From: Isoetes taiwanensis
Taxonomy: Eukaryota > Streptophyta > Lycopodiopsida > Isoetales > Isoetaceae
DNA length: 64,000 nucleotides
Assembly (NCBI GenBank): GCA_021234155.1
Contig: JAJEKV010000003.1
Location: 28,689,166-28,753,165 of the forward strand
Direction: 5' to 3'
Each line of letters begins with the position of its first letter. Positions within the stretch are counted from its first letter, which is position 1. This document shows positions 33,818 to 46,230 of this stretch, one piece after another. A program made the translations under genes and the position numbers. Under the pieces are notes generated by a model. The model saw only the letters and a program-made list of their open reading frames with translations, had not been told where the DNA came from and did no database searches.

Positions 33818-35116
33818 ATTTCGGACTTGGTGTTCTTCATGGATCAGCATAATAACCTTGCGTACATGCCAAGGTCTTCCTTCCTTAAGTCCTAACTCGT
33901 TTATGCAGGCGTATCATGTATGCTCTAACGCTTTTGAGAAAGACATTTAAAGGAAAGGGTTAATAGCACCAGTTAGATGTATAGCAAACCAAAACTTTCA
34001 TGAATCATCTTCTGTCATGCATGTAGATGCCACTACTTGGCTGGAATACTATGAAACCCTGCATGATCGGAGCAACAATGGCAGACTTGCCGAGGATAAG
34101 ACATCCATTTGCACGATTCATAAGATACTGAGCTCTTGAGCAATCGTGGCATGCATGCCACGCTGCAGCCCGAAAGGAAAAAAGCGACTGAACGCCGCGC
34201 CCGGTATTCGCATGGCATGACGCGAAGAACAAAATGCCCAATTCATGTGAAAAGAAAATATTTCGATTTTTGGATTGTCGGAAATAGTTTATGGCATCCA
34301 AAACCATTTAAAATCTTAGAAAATGGGCTTAAAAAAAATTCCAAAAACATTTTCTACCAAACCTGAAAATCCCAAATTAACAAGATTGATTGTAACGCCA
34401 TTTTTTAATTATATTATATTATTTTTTTAGTTCAAAAAAGCGTATCAAAAAGCGTTACAAGCATAGGGGTTTTCTTCTAGTGTGAGTTGCCTGCCATGTG
34501 CCTAGAAGTGTGATCATCATCATTGCATGTACCATAGCTCAGCGTATGCAGGCTCGACGGAGGGGCTCAAACTCAACAAGGAATTATAGCGATCAATTCA
34601 TATAGCTCATGGAATGAATATGTTTTCTTTATTAAGCCAACCTTAGCTATAAAAAGTGAATGTTTATAATTAAAGGCTGATAAGGGTGATCAGCCGTTAT
34701 AGCAAGTCACAGATTTCATGATTTCGGGACAGATGGAAGTTTTGAAAATCATTTCGCATTGCTGGAGAAGGTATAACTTGTTCTAAGATGGTGAATCTGC
34801 CTGATAGCCTTTTTCTAGAAGATGTTATTACACAAAAAGGTTTTCTACATAAAGAGTCTTCTGTAGAAAAAGGCATCTTCATCAATGTGTATATAAGGGT
34901 AGCGATTCCTTGATACTGATTCATTCTAACCAATTCTTGTGCATTCCTAAATCCTTAAGCCTTTGTCATAGCTTGAAGCACAAATTTAATCTAATATTGA
35001 AAGATTTTGAGCCCCTTTAGGTCGACGAGCGATCTTAAAGACTGGATCTACTTTTGTTGTTTACTTTGATTGTTTTAGTATTTGTGATTAGTTGAAAACT
35101 TATGTCAGCTTTCACC
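33818..35116. promoter_or_regulatory. Unit-2 copy of the promoter-like segment
   Basis: TATATAAGG at 34890-34898 with the same nested inverted repeats upstream. A short interval near 34180-34215 differs strongly from 14790-14825, in a CTG/CAG-rich stretch. Confidence 0.4.
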
Positions 35117-37064
35117 AGGGTGTGATCTACAGCCGATTGACGGGCTCTTGGCCACAGTAAATCTAACAAGCCTTTTTCGGGCACAACACCACCAACACAC
35201 CATGCATGGTTATGGCTGATTATTTGTCCTTGAGGATCCAAAGCTTCAGCCTTATCCGTATATACTTTCATGTCTGTTATTTACCATAATCTAACTTAAG
35301 CTAGCCATTTGTTTGAATGATCACATGGTGCTTGAGAAAATGGAGCGTAAAGCGTCAAACAAATTGCAATGAGGTATACCCTAATTATGCCACTCAAGAA
35401 TGCTACACACACCATGCCACGAGATTAATCTGAATTGTATAACATGCAACATATCTCGCTACACTTCTATATGCATATCTTCACACCTTGAGGGCTCAAG
35501 ATCTTCAAGTTTTCATACTAGTTTGACAAGAAATATTTCCCTTGAAGGAGGGAGTCAAGTGATTAATGAAGCAATTGAGTTTTGTTGAACTTACTTGATG
35601 GATATGGATGTGTATGCAATGGAGATAAGCGGGATTGGGAAAAATACTTGATCACGGAGAAGGTATTCAGCGTAGAAATATTGCAACCTTCATTAATTTA
35701 GGCATAACACAATTTGCAGATAAACGTTGCGTTCAGAGACGTATTCCATATCACAAGTCCATTATTAAGCAAGCATTGCATTGTTAAACATTGGATAATA
35801 GTGACAGAGAGAAAAGTTTGTGGCGGCCTTGGCCCCCAATAAATTTCTTGCATATCTTAACACTTTGCAAGAATGCGCCTTCCATTCCATTACAAAAATA
35901 TATGAACAATGGGCAAATATACACCTAATAAATGTTTGTGTAACCACATTCCTCCTACATAAGGATATATCACCATTGTACTCAACATTGAGAGAACAAT
36001 TCCAACTCCCATGTACATCCCTATATAAGAATATTTCATCACTAGTGTTGTACATCGGGGAATAAATTACTAATCGCATATTTCTTATTAGCCATAATGG
36101 CTTTAGCTAAACTTGCTCACGATTAATCCCAAAACTTTTACGTGGTTTAGCTAAACTCTACACATGCAACCCTCTCATACTTTCTAGCGTTTAGCTAAAC
36201 TAACCCAAAATTCATCCCAAAATTTTTACGTGGTGTGGTCAGCGAAAAATATTAAGCTAAAAAGTATTATTATGTTTTTTCTTCAATTGTTTCCATTTAC
36301 TTTAGTCATTTTCTTTGTGGAAATAATCTAAAACAATGTGAACTAGCTAAATCTAGGCCTCGAGTATTCTATAGAATCTTTGGCTAAACTAGCCGAAATT
36401 CATTCCAAAAGTTTCTAAGGTTTAACTAAACAATACAAAATTTCAATCTCTTACATTCTAGCATTTGGCTAAAGAGATCGAAGGTTGGTGCTAAGCCTGA
36501 AAAAAGTTAAGCTAAAATTATTATTTTTTGCCAATTTTTTCCATTTACTTTAGCCAATATTTTTTTTTGAAAATGTGCTAAAAATCGCCAAATAGCTAAG
36601 CTTAGCCCTTAAATTATTCCATGTTGTACCTTTGTTTGCATAACCACATTCCTCCTACATAAAAATATCCTTTCTAGCAAAAGATAAAGATACAATGATA
36701 AATAATATCTAGATAATTGATGTGAGGCATAGAATGCCTCTCGAAGAAAGCAATGGAATCGAGCAATCCTAGTTTATCCAAGCAATGGAGTCAAGAAGTG
36801 GGAGGAAGATTTGCCATTTAGAGGCCCTTGAATTTTGCGAGAAGAATCAAAGCGGGCTATTGGCGTGATAAACCGGAAACAATGTTTTGTGCTACGGTTT
36901 TTCGCGGCTTGCATCGAGCGATATCATGAATCATGGATTAACATATCTCATCCACAATTAGAATCGGATCGGACCGCCAAACTAGGGAAGGGCTGCTTAC
37001 AATTTTAGAAGATGGCTTTGCGACTCATCAATCTACGTGACGAAAAGGACTCCCCCCTTGAAGT
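35117..37064 (+). repeat. Repeat R, copy 4 (many CAG/CTG-centred differences)
   Basis: Collinear with the other R copies, but with dozens of small changes, most at CAG or CTG words: TTTCTGTGG to TTTTACGTGG, GCAGAAG to GCGAGAAG, AGCAGGC to AAGCGGGC, CCAGAAA to CCGGAAA. The kinase fragment (from 36785) and the ORF near 35320 are frame-broken by these changes. Confidence 0.85.
36785..37064 (+). pseudogene. Truncated kinase N-terminal exon, copy 4, frame-broken
   Basis: Aligns base for base with 7163-7440 apart from about fifteen small changes. Several insert or delete one base at former CAG/CTG sites, so no long frame remains. Confidence 0.6.
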
Positions 37065-39290
37065 AAATGTACATTTGGTCATGGGTTCAAACCTTGCCAA
37101 TGTTATTTATATTTTGGAAGTTGGTTACTAGGGGTATACGATGATGATCCCCGACGTAGTAGAACTTAAAAAGCCTATACGTGTCCTCCACTTTGGCTGT
37201 CGCAAGGCAGTGGATAACCTAGCTAGTCTAAACAAGATTAGTCTAGTATGGACCTTAAACAAAGTAATAAAAAAACAATGGGACTATGGTAGGTGGCACT
37301 AGGATGGTGAGGCTAAAAAGCCATGCCCCTAGAGTGCCCCTAGGACCGAGACTTCCTAAGGCGGGATTAAATCCTGCCTACAAAGTGTGCATGTAAGGCA
37401 AAAGTTTTGCTCAACGGATGTGTGGTGAGTTGGTATAGGCCTAGTAATGCCAAAATAAATGTACATTTGATCATGGGTTCAAACCTTGCCAATGTCATTT
37501 ATATTTGGAAGTTGGTTACTAGGGGTATACGATAATGATCCCCGACGTGGTGGAACTTAAAAAGCCTATACGTGTCCTCCATTTTGACTACTGCAAGGCA
37601 GTGGGATAAGCTAGCTAGTCTGTACAAGATTAGTCTAGTATGGACCTTAAACAAAGTAATAAAAAAACAATGGGACTATGGTAGGTGGCACTAGGATGGT
37701 GAGGCTAAAAAGCCATGACCCTAGAGTTGCCCCTATAGGACCTAGACTTCTTAAGGCGGGATTAAATCCTGCCTACAAAGTATGCATGTAAGGCAAACGT
37801 TTTGCCCAACGGATGTGTGGTGAGTTGGTATAGGTCTAGTAATGCCAAAATAAATGTACATTTGGTCATGGGTTCAAACCTTACCATTGCCATTTATATT
37901 TGGAAGTTGGTTACTAGGGGTATACGATGATGATCCCCGACGTAGTAGAACCTAAAAAGCCTATACGTGTCCTCCACTTTGGCTGCCGCAAGGCAGTGGA
38001 TAAGCTAGTTCAAGATTAGTCTAGTATGGATCTTAAACAAAGTAATAAAAAAACAATGGGACTATGGTAGGTGGCACTAGGATAGTGAGGCTAAAAAGCC
38101 ATGCCCCTAGAGTTGCCCCTAGGACCTAGACTTCCTAAGGCGGGATTAAATCCTGCCTACAAAGTGTGCATGTAAGGTAAACGTTTTGCCCGACGGATGT
38201 GTGGTGAGTTGGTATAGGCCTAGTAATGCCAAAATAAATGTATATTTGGTCAGGAGTTCAATCCTTGCCAATGTCATTTATATTTGGAAGTTGGTTACTA
38301 GGGGTATACGATGATGATCCCCGACATGATAGAACTTAAAAAGCCTATATGTCTCCTCCACTTTGGCTGCCGAAAGGCAGTGGGATAAGCTAGCTAGTCT
38401 ATACAAGATTAGTCTAGTATGGACCTTAAACAAAGTAATAAAAAAACAATGGGACTATGGTAGGTGGCACTAGGATGGTGAGGCAAAAAAGCCATGCCCC
38501 TAGAGTTGCCCCTAGGACCTAGACTTCCTAAGGCGGGATTAAATCCTGCCTACAAAGTGTGCATGTAAGGCAAAAATTCTGCCCAACGGATGTGTGGTGA
38601 GTTGGTATAGGCCTAGCAATGCCAAAATAAATGTATATTTGGTCATGGGTTCAAACCTTGCCAATGGCATTTATATTGGTATACGATGATGATCCCCGAC
38701 GTGGTAGAACTTAAAAAGCCTATACGTGTCCTCCACTTTGGCTGCCTGGCCAAGGAAGTGGGATAAGCTAGCTAGATACGTACAAGATTAGTCTAGTATA
38801 GACCTTAAACAAAGTAATAAAAACAATGGGACTATGGTAGGTGGCACTAGGATGGTGAGGCAAAAAAGCCATGCCCCTAGAGTTGTCCATAGGACTTAGA
38901 CTTCCTAAGGCGGGATTAAATCTTGCCTACAAAGTAGTAAGGCAAAAGTTTTGCCCAACGGATGTGTGGTGAGTTGGTATAGGTCTAGTAATGCCAAAAT
39001 AAATGTAATTTGGTCATGGTTTCAAATCTTGCCAATGGCATTTATATTTGGAAGTTGGTTATTAAGGATATCACGATGATCCCCGAGGCGTAAGCCTATC
39101 ATTATCCTCCACTTTGTTTGGGATAAGCTAGCTAGTGCATACAATATAAGTCTAGTATGGACCTTAAACAATGGGACTATGGTAGGTGGCACTAGGATGG
39201 TGAGGCTAAAAGCCATGCCCTAGAGTTGCCCCTAGGACCTAGACTTCCCTAAAGGCGGGGATTAAATCCACGCCTACAAAGTATGCATGT
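37065..39290 (+). repeat. ~392-bp tandem repeat array, copy 4 (five units plus a decayed sixth)
   Basis: Units start at 37065, 37457, 37852, 38236, 38629 and 39001, giving periods of 392, 395, 384, 393 and 372. Later units drift more, and the last lacks several internal blocks. Each unit has the GGTTCAAACC-type B box and a TGGTATAGG-type A box across the unit boundary. Confidence 0.85.
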
Positions 39291-39595
39291 CACAAGGCCC
39301 CAAAAAATTAACTTTCGTAGTAATAATCACTATGAAAACTACTATAAGCATGATTTTTTTTATAGACAATTCATAATGTCATCAAAAACCATACGCTTTT
39401 CATGGTTTTGTAAAATCATTACTAGCTTGGTCGTAGTTCTTATACTAGTTTTACATCTTACACTAGTTTTTGAAATTATTACTAGTTTAAGAGATGGTTT
39501 TAAACATGCATTTGCTGATATTGTAATATAGGATGATTTCAAATGCTAATTATTATTATTAAATATGTTTTTTTAACACGATTTTAACGCACTCA
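39291..39595. other. AT-rich spacer after the array
   Basis: Short scattered repeats of ATTACTAG and ACTAGTTTT; no gene. Confidence 0.4.
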
Positions 39596-39700
39596 AGTTT
39601 TTGGGTTGCCCCTAGGGGGGCAAACCCTTGTTTATATGGGTTTTTGGCATATCCTAGGTATATGCTAGAATATCCCTAGGATATCTTTGGTATTTGCTAA
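39596..39700 (+). repeat. Dispersed repeat with GGGTTGCCCC / GGGGGCAAACCC palindrome, copy 1
   Basis: An imperfect palindrome around CCTAGG is followed by GTTTATATGGGTTTTTGGCA and several TATCCTAGGTATATGC-like words. A diverged copy in the same orientation lies at 43323-43417. Confidence 0.6.
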
Positions 39701-42700
39701 AAACCTATTCTTCCACATAAATTGGCGGTCCTGCGTTGTGGGTGGGATGCTTGAACCGCTAGCTGGGGAAGACATACCGGCGATGATAATAATGTTGTGG
39801 GTACATTTGCCTTTGGGAAACCTCTTGTTTACCTCACGGAATGCTACAACCCGGTTCCATCGAAGAGCTCATGCGGTGTCGATGAGGTTGGTCTGTGACT
39901 AGTGTGGCACTGGGGCCACTGATGGAAAACATATTGCGGTCGGTTTAAATAACTCTGTTGTTGACTATGGGATTCTTTTCTCTCTTGGTCGGTACTCTTT
40001 GGTTTAGTCTGTAGTGTTATTTCTCCATGGTTTCTTAACTTTTTTGTTTAATGGTCAATGCGGGTTCGATCCCTTAAAGCCCATTACGCTAGAGTAGGTA
40101 GCCTTGCATGGAATGGTCCAATTTCTAAACCTTGGTGGCGAGATAATATGATATTTAACAATGTATTGCATGTGGAATGGGGTAAGTGGGCTATTATTTT
40201 TTTTAATGAATGCATTTGTAAAATATGAAAATTATGTATAAATTATGATGAGAGGATTCCTTGCGGATGGAAGAAGTTCAAACACCTAACTAGTTACGGC
40301 ACAACATGCCAAGACCACTTTAAAGGCTAAGAAACTTGCTGACATAGCTATTTCGACATACGCTTTAACCCAACCCAAAGCTACTTTGTAAGTTGTGCAA
40401 TGTCAAAAGCGGTTTGAAATTTTTGAAGCTGGAACCGGAGTAGATGTTGTGTGGCATCGATAGCGAGAAATAGATTGTGATATCATCTTTGGGCGTTAAG
40501 TATATATGTTTCAAGTGAGTAGAGTGCATTGTAATTGGTGCAAGCAATAGTTCCTATAGCAATACTACAGACGGGACTATGAAGGTGCAAACACAAGTTG
40601 CAAGCTGCAATAGCTCATATGGTGACCCGATCTGAAGCTCAAGAAGCCAAGAATGCTTTTTGGTCTTTGGGGGTGCCATAAGGTATTTGGTTACACTTCT
40701 TTCATATGATACCATTGAAGAACCAAGAAAACCACGAGAATCCACCAACAATGCACACTATAGTTAAGGCGTGGCCCAAAGCAAAAAATTTTGGAGCTCA
40801 ACCAAATGTAGGAAACAATTGGGAAGAATATCAAAATAATTTTGAGACAAATGATGGAAAGTTTGGGTCGGACAAACCGGTATGGTTAGAAAAAAAGTGG
40901 CTGATCCTTCAAAAGCTTACGTAATGTGGCCTCAAGGGAAGCCAAAAGGTCCATTTGATCTTTGCTCCATCAAGTTATTTGGCATCTCTAACCACCACCA
41001 TTCAAAAAACAGCGATTGTGGGAAAATGGCGGATCAATGTTTGGGGTTTCTCAAAGGGACTATAATAGAAAGGAAAGAAGCAGGTTGATGCACAAAGCTG
41101 TATCAAGATGAAAGCGAAGTGGCACATGCACTATGGAAACTAGCGATTAAGAATGTAAGGAATTGCAAATTTATTCTTGACACAAAGCATTACTTTGTTT
41201 TGCACAATTAATTGAGAAGGAAACAAGACAAGTCTGAGAAAAACTCAATCATGGCAGTCATGGAAATTGCGGTTGCGGTGAAGGCGACCGGGGAGTTAAA
41301 GAGGGCAGCATTTAAGATGAACTTCGCCATCTGTGAGGGGCCATTGTAGAAACGATTACTAGAGTCATTGAAGCAGGGAGAACGAGCTGCAAGTATGTTG
41401 TTTAAAGGCAATTGGATGCATTGCAAGAATATTTCACGCAAAGGAGGTCAAGGTGGTACATACAATTGCTTTCGGCTAGCATCTAACAATTATGAAGTTG
41501 AAAAAGAGGCTGCAATAGCCCTAGGAAAATTCCTGAGAAAAGGATAATTTCCTTTGTCAACAGACACTCTAAAAGCAATATTAGGCGCCAATGGAGCATC
41601 TTATTTGGTTCAACTTGTTTTGTTAGAAGGTCTGCACAAGTTCCTTCTTTGATCTTGTTATGTAATATTGTTGTGAATCACGGGGGATGATGATTCCACG
41701 AAAAAAGCGAGATGCTTTGGCTTTAAAACAAGCTACAAGATCAAGTCACGATCTGAGATACGATATGGAGAACTTAGTTTCAACGGCAATAGAAAAGCTT
41801 GAATTATACCAAAGTGATAGTAGGGGGTGGTCATTACGACTTAGAAATAGGTACTTATTTGCGGGGACTACAGTGCGATTATTTCAAACATAAATAAAAG
41901 AGATAATTGTTTATCTTTGTTGCACTATATGAAAAGGCTGTTTAAGCGAACCATAGCGGGGAGTTAGATTTTCATGTGCTTGGGAAATATATTGATTTTG
42001 TAGCCACTCTTCATAATCATTTCTTTTCCCATTGGTGGATGCCATATGTTTGGTGACATGGGCTTACGCACAATGGATGGCAAATTCTTAAAAATAAGGA
42101 GGTGGCACTTGCATGTTAAAGGCTCGATCATATTTGGATGGCACCTTTGTTTTGTGCTATGTCGGTTTGGAAGACAAAGCGCCTCACAATGGTTTCTGAT
42201 CACACTATCGAGAGTAAGGCAAACTGAAGGATTCGCAAAACAAAATATGAAAATTGCATAATCATGGCGCTACCCTGTGGCTGGGGAGCTTGTCATTGAT
42301 GACCACGACAACCAAGTTCTTATTCTCCTCGTTGACACATTTTGTTGTATTGTGGTGAGAAGATGCTTGTTAATCATGAAGTTCACCATTTGAAGATTGT
42401 TTTAAGCAGGCTAAGTCTTTAGCGGGATCTGAGTTTGAATTTCATTATTTTTCTTAATCCTATTGTTAAATGATGTTGCATGGATGACCCTCTGTTCATT
42501 TTTGAGCAGAATTGTATAATGTATCTTGTTTTTTTTCTTCTAATACATGCGTTTCTTTTCTTAGGATCTGAGAGGACTTAGAGAACATGTTCGGGGATTT
42601 TAAACCCAAAATCAATCGAGACAATGCAATAGGAAAGATAACAAGAAAGGCGACTTTTGACTTTATGGCACTGAATCTTCAACTTCACAGCGAGGATACG

Positions 42701-43138
42701 AATATGAGGCAATAAAAGCACCCTTTTGTGCTAGCGAGATGCTCTTCTTTAACATCAATTTCATTTTCTCCTTGCAAATGGCTTAGCCTTATGAGTGCCC
42801 ATGTCTTCCCACCAAAGAAAAATGAGGCGTGGGCGCTCTCCATGCAGATTTAGATTTTAGGAAAAGCGGTTAAAGGGTAGTGTGTGGCTTTATTTGAATA
42901 GTCCTAAATTGTGAAATTTATGGCGGCTATCGATATTTCCCTCTTCAATTAGAAAATTGCCAAGACAATATGTTGTCACAAGTTTCAAACATGTCTTTTT
43001 CATTATTAGGTTTGCCGTTCATGTGGTGATGTGGGATATTACGGGTATATCTTTGGAATATACCAGAATATATTTGATGAATGCCCTAAACACGGTGTGG
43101 CGAGGTCATTTTTGCCCTTGTGTTGTTGATTGAACTAG
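39701..43138. other. Decayed intergenic sequence
   Basis: Only short frames occur. Stretches at 40706-41088 (WEEYQNNFETNDGKFGSDKP then, in another frame, VMWPQGKPKGPFDLC) and 41687-41893 look weakly protein-like, but no domain can be named. Possibly remains of a transposon bounded by the palindromic repeats at 39.6 and 43.3 kb. Confidence 0.35.
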
Positions 43139-43150
43139 TTGCCCTTGTTG

Positions 43151-43236
43151 AGGCCAAGACAAACCGACATGCATCTCCGCGGCACCCACCACTCGAGGCC
43201 AAGACAAGCCGACATGCATCTCTGCGGCACCCACCT
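43151..43236 (+). repeat. Two-unit tandem repeat, period 46 bp
   Basis: AGGCCAAGACAAACCGACAT... at 43151 and AGGCCAAGACAAGCCGACAT... at 43197 match over 40 bp with two differences. Confidence 0.8.
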
Positions 43237-43322
43237 GCTGGAACTTATCGAGCGATGCGAGATCACCCGACAAATGCTCTATGAACCATTGCTACAAAAT
43301 CCAAGAGCATGTCACGCGCCAC

Positions 43323-43417
43323 ATTTTTGGGTTGCCCCTAGGGGGCAAACCCTCGTTTATAATGGGTTTGTAGCATAATTTAAGTATATGCCGGCATATG
43401 CCTAGCATATGCTAGTG
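43323..43417 (+). repeat. Dispersed palindromic repeat, copy 2
   Basis: Same core as 39596-39700 (GGGTTGCCCC, CTAGG, GGGCAAACCC), followed by GTTTATAATGGGTTTGTAGCA. The tail has diverged and holds ATATGCCGGCATAT, a 14-bp perfect palindrome. Confidence 0.6.
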
Positions 43418-43966
43418 GCTACTCAATCGGCTGTTGCCCGATGGTGTGATCGACCATTTGCTTTAGAACCCCTTAAGGACTCGGCTTTGGCTATGGCTAT
43501 CTTTGCTTTCGCCCGTGTTGCTCTTCTTTTTTGCTTGTTGTCACGGGTGCAATGCCTCACATTGTAATAACAAGCTTGTGGGGGCTTCGTTATTTTTCTG
43601 AGGCAGAGACCCATAAATGAGACCTCGGAGTTCAAATCCATTCGGGATTAGATGGGCATGGCACTCTGCTTGCTTCCACTATTGTTGGGCGTTATGTATA
43701 CCATGCCGACATCTTTGGGATTTCTTAGGGGCTGCGGAAGGGATGGCTCCCAAGGCAGTGGCTGCTTATAAGGTTTCTTTGGAGATGCTTCCTTGGCTAA
43801 GAATGGAACGAGGTGGGGTTGTGTTGTGCGGAGGAGGCGGAGGAATGATTCTTGCTAATTGAATGTGAAGGGGAGGGCTGAGATGGCGAGTGTTGTAGGT
43901 TATGCATCTGGCGGCATAATCAAAAGTACATAAAGACCAAAAAAACAGTAGAGTGCCAAGAGCTTT
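43418..43966. other. No recognised feature
   Basis: Moderate GC with overlapping short frames on both strands and no motif. Confidence 0.35.
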
Positions 43967-44344
43967 TTGAGTTTACGAGGAGTTTGCATTGCCGGGGAAG
44001 AGGATGATGAAGGCGATATGTTGGATATTGAATATATGTCTTTAGATGAAGAATCAGGCAACTCGGAAGATATGAAAGAGGATCAAAGGGGTCGAGAAAA
44101 TGTGGCTTACGATTATTTTACTGGCGTGTTGAAGGAAAATCAAGAGCTCCTTAGGGTTTATACACAAGAATGTAGGTCCACATCCCATAAACATGAAAAC
44201 ACACTCTCGGGCCCCTTAGAAGAACAACCCTCGTCTTGTGACACCTTGTTTAAGATTAGTTCAAAGACTAGTATCAATTTACTTAAAGTGTGTTGTGGTT
44301 TTGAGACACGGTTATTTTCCATGCTTGTTAGCAGTCTGTTATGA
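43967..44344 (+). CDS. Unrecognised acidic ORF, 125 codons
   Basis: The N-terminal half is strongly acidic (EEDDEGDMLDIEYMSLDEE, then SGNSEDMKEDQRG). The C-terminus is hydrophobic. No domain. The acidic run is unlike random AT-rich DNA, so a gene remnant is possible. No promoter or splice evidence. Confidence 0.3.
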   Translation: MSLRGVCIAGEEDDEGDMLDIEYMSLDEESGNSEDMKEDQRGRENVAYDYFTGVLKENQELLRVYTQECRSTSHKHENTLSGPLEEQPSSCDTLFKISSKTSINLLKVCCGFETRLFSMLVSSLL

Positions 44345-45121
44345 TTGGTTTATGCTATTGGCTTTATTATATACTTGTTTCAATCCTTAAAGTCACTGGC
44401 TTTGAGCACAGTTTTTTTATGTTTAACTCCAACTAACATATCTATATTTTCAAAAGTTGCACTTCTTTTAGAATGTGATTCTTAAATGCAGTTAGAAGTT
44501 TATGTTATATACCTTGACTTGTTCATATTGGTTGCAATATGTGGTTTGTGGACTAATTCACTATTATTTCCAACATCTGTAGCATAATTTGGATTGGGCG
44601 AGAATTCTATCTACAATTTGGCTTCTTCATATTGGTTCCATGATGTGGTTACTAATTCACTCTTATTTCCAATCTTTGTAGCATAACTTGGATTGGACAA
44701 AAATTTGATATCTACAACAAACGTTTCCTTTTTATAGTTTTGCCAGTGTATTCTTCATGTATACTATTTAATGTTTATGAAGCATACGCATAATTTCTCT
44801 TGAAGAGCAATTTGAATCATTCGAAGTACTTATCATGTATGATTTAGATTGTTCTTTGCATATTTGAGGTGCACTTATGTTGTGCATTGGTGGTGGGGAG
44901 AGAAGAAATAAGGCAAATTGACTACAAATTTGGTACCTGGAGGTAAAGTCAAGTAGAAATTTATCACCACTTTAAATAAACCTTTAGGTCAGGTATTATT
45001 ATGGACCTTCATCCAAGTTAATAATCTTCTAAGACCCAGCTTCCATGTTTCGATTGCAATCCTCTCGACTCATTTATGAGCTTTAGCATGTGCTTGTCAA
45101 GATGCCAATTAGCAGGGTAAG
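44345..45121. repeat. Intergenic, with a two-copy ~75-bp repeat
   Basis: TTCATATTGGTTGCAATATG... at 44522 and TTCATATTGGTTCCATGATG... at 44627 share about 75 bp (period ~105). The rest is AT-rich without genes. Confidence 0.5.
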
Positions 45122-46230
45122 GTTGCTAGGCTTTTGTTAGAAACATATTGAAATATTTTTATTGTATAATAGCATATTTAAATGCTTGTTGACCATTTGA
45201 ACACCATCGACTAAGCTATTTTTGTTAGGCATTTAGAGTTGGTAGGTTATTATTGGGTAGGAACAAGAACTACAATATAATTTACTAGTTACAATGCCCA
45301 GCTTTGCTAGGCATAGGATTATTAATGCGAAAAATCAATGGTCACAATTGTCTCTTATTTGCTATATTTAAAATAACAATGCAACTTTTATATCTCCGAT
45401 TATTTGACCATTACATCACTCAAACAAAAGCCAACTTCTAGAATCTACGTTGTTGTTGGGCAATATTTAGCGGCTTTCAAAGCTAACCTACACAATTGAT
45501 ACACTTGTTTGATGTTTTAATATATTTGTCAATCCCTTTTTTTTTAATTTCTTTATATGAAAATCAAGGTGAGCTTTGCCTTTTCGTAATCTAGAAATAA
45601 AGACATGTAGGCTCTTGCATGCATGGTATACTTGCTCCATTGTGTATTTTTGTTGTGGAAGGGTTTCTTCCATGTGATTTGCAAAATAGGCCATATCTAC
45701 TTTACTCTCTGACATGTCGAGCTTCCTCTTTGGAATCCTAACTAGAGTACCTCAACTTATTTCCAATCTGCCCCATTGGGATGGTTTTAGTTTGCAGGGA
45801 TGAGTTTGGATGGTTGGCATGCTGTTTTCCACATTCAACTCTTACCCATATGTCAAACACATAATTGGTGCCTAAATCTTTTCATACTAAGATGGCCTCT
45901 TCATGTAAAGCTGAATGGCCTCATCAGTAAAGCTAGAAAGTTATGCCACTTACTATCCAGCATCCTCTATGCTGGAGAACACAATGAGTTGTTATGGGCA
46001 AATAAATAGTAATTTTAGGCCATAGTGGCCATAATATCACTTGCTTATTAGACCAAGTTGAAAACGTATCCTTTAGACATTTTTTTTTGCAAGAGCAGCT
46101 TTTAGCCTCACAATTAGTCCAATGTACTCAACATCATTGCAGTTGGTTCTCCAAGTGCAAGAACATTTTGACAAAAAATTTACCTCCTTATATCTGAGCA
46201 AATCTGTATCTGCTTCCTTCTTTGCTTTAT
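45122..46230. repeat. Segmental repeat S, copy 1 (partner at 61417-63038)
   Basis: Starts TGCTAGGCTTTTGTTAGAAA and ends ...TCCTTCTTTGCTTTA. The partner carries an extra ~510 bp (about 61890-62380) and a 41-bp insertion. Two minus-strand frames are shared, EADTDLLR-KEV-FLSKC and SESKVDMAYFA-HMEETLPQ, suggesting exons of one unrecognised gene. Confidence 0.8.
45488..45715 (-). CDS. Unrecognised minus-strand frame in S (SESKVDMAYFANHMEETLPQQ region)
   Basis: Seventy-five codons. The first 22 are conserved at 62382-62666, where the frame extends further upstream (NSSLRTKTIPMGQIGNELRY). Conservation of frame despite several base differences favours a former exon. Family unknown. Confidence 0.3.
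   Translation of the reverse strand: MSESKVDMAYFANHMEETLPQQKYTMEQVYHACKSLHVFISRLRKGKAHLDFHIKKLKKKGLTNILKHQTSVSIV

Larger units (their letters stand above)
18154..37547 (+). repeat. Tandem segmental duplication, unit 2
   Basis: A second direct copy of 1259-18149, about 2.5 kb longer mainly because of the insertion at 29568-32046. Small differences cluster at CAG/CTG words. The right end merges into a longer repeat array than in unit 1. Confidence 0.9.

Noticed and set aside
37065-39290. CRISPR-like array
   Set aside because: Units are ~392 bp and repeated throughout, without short repeats and unique spacers; the organism is a plant.
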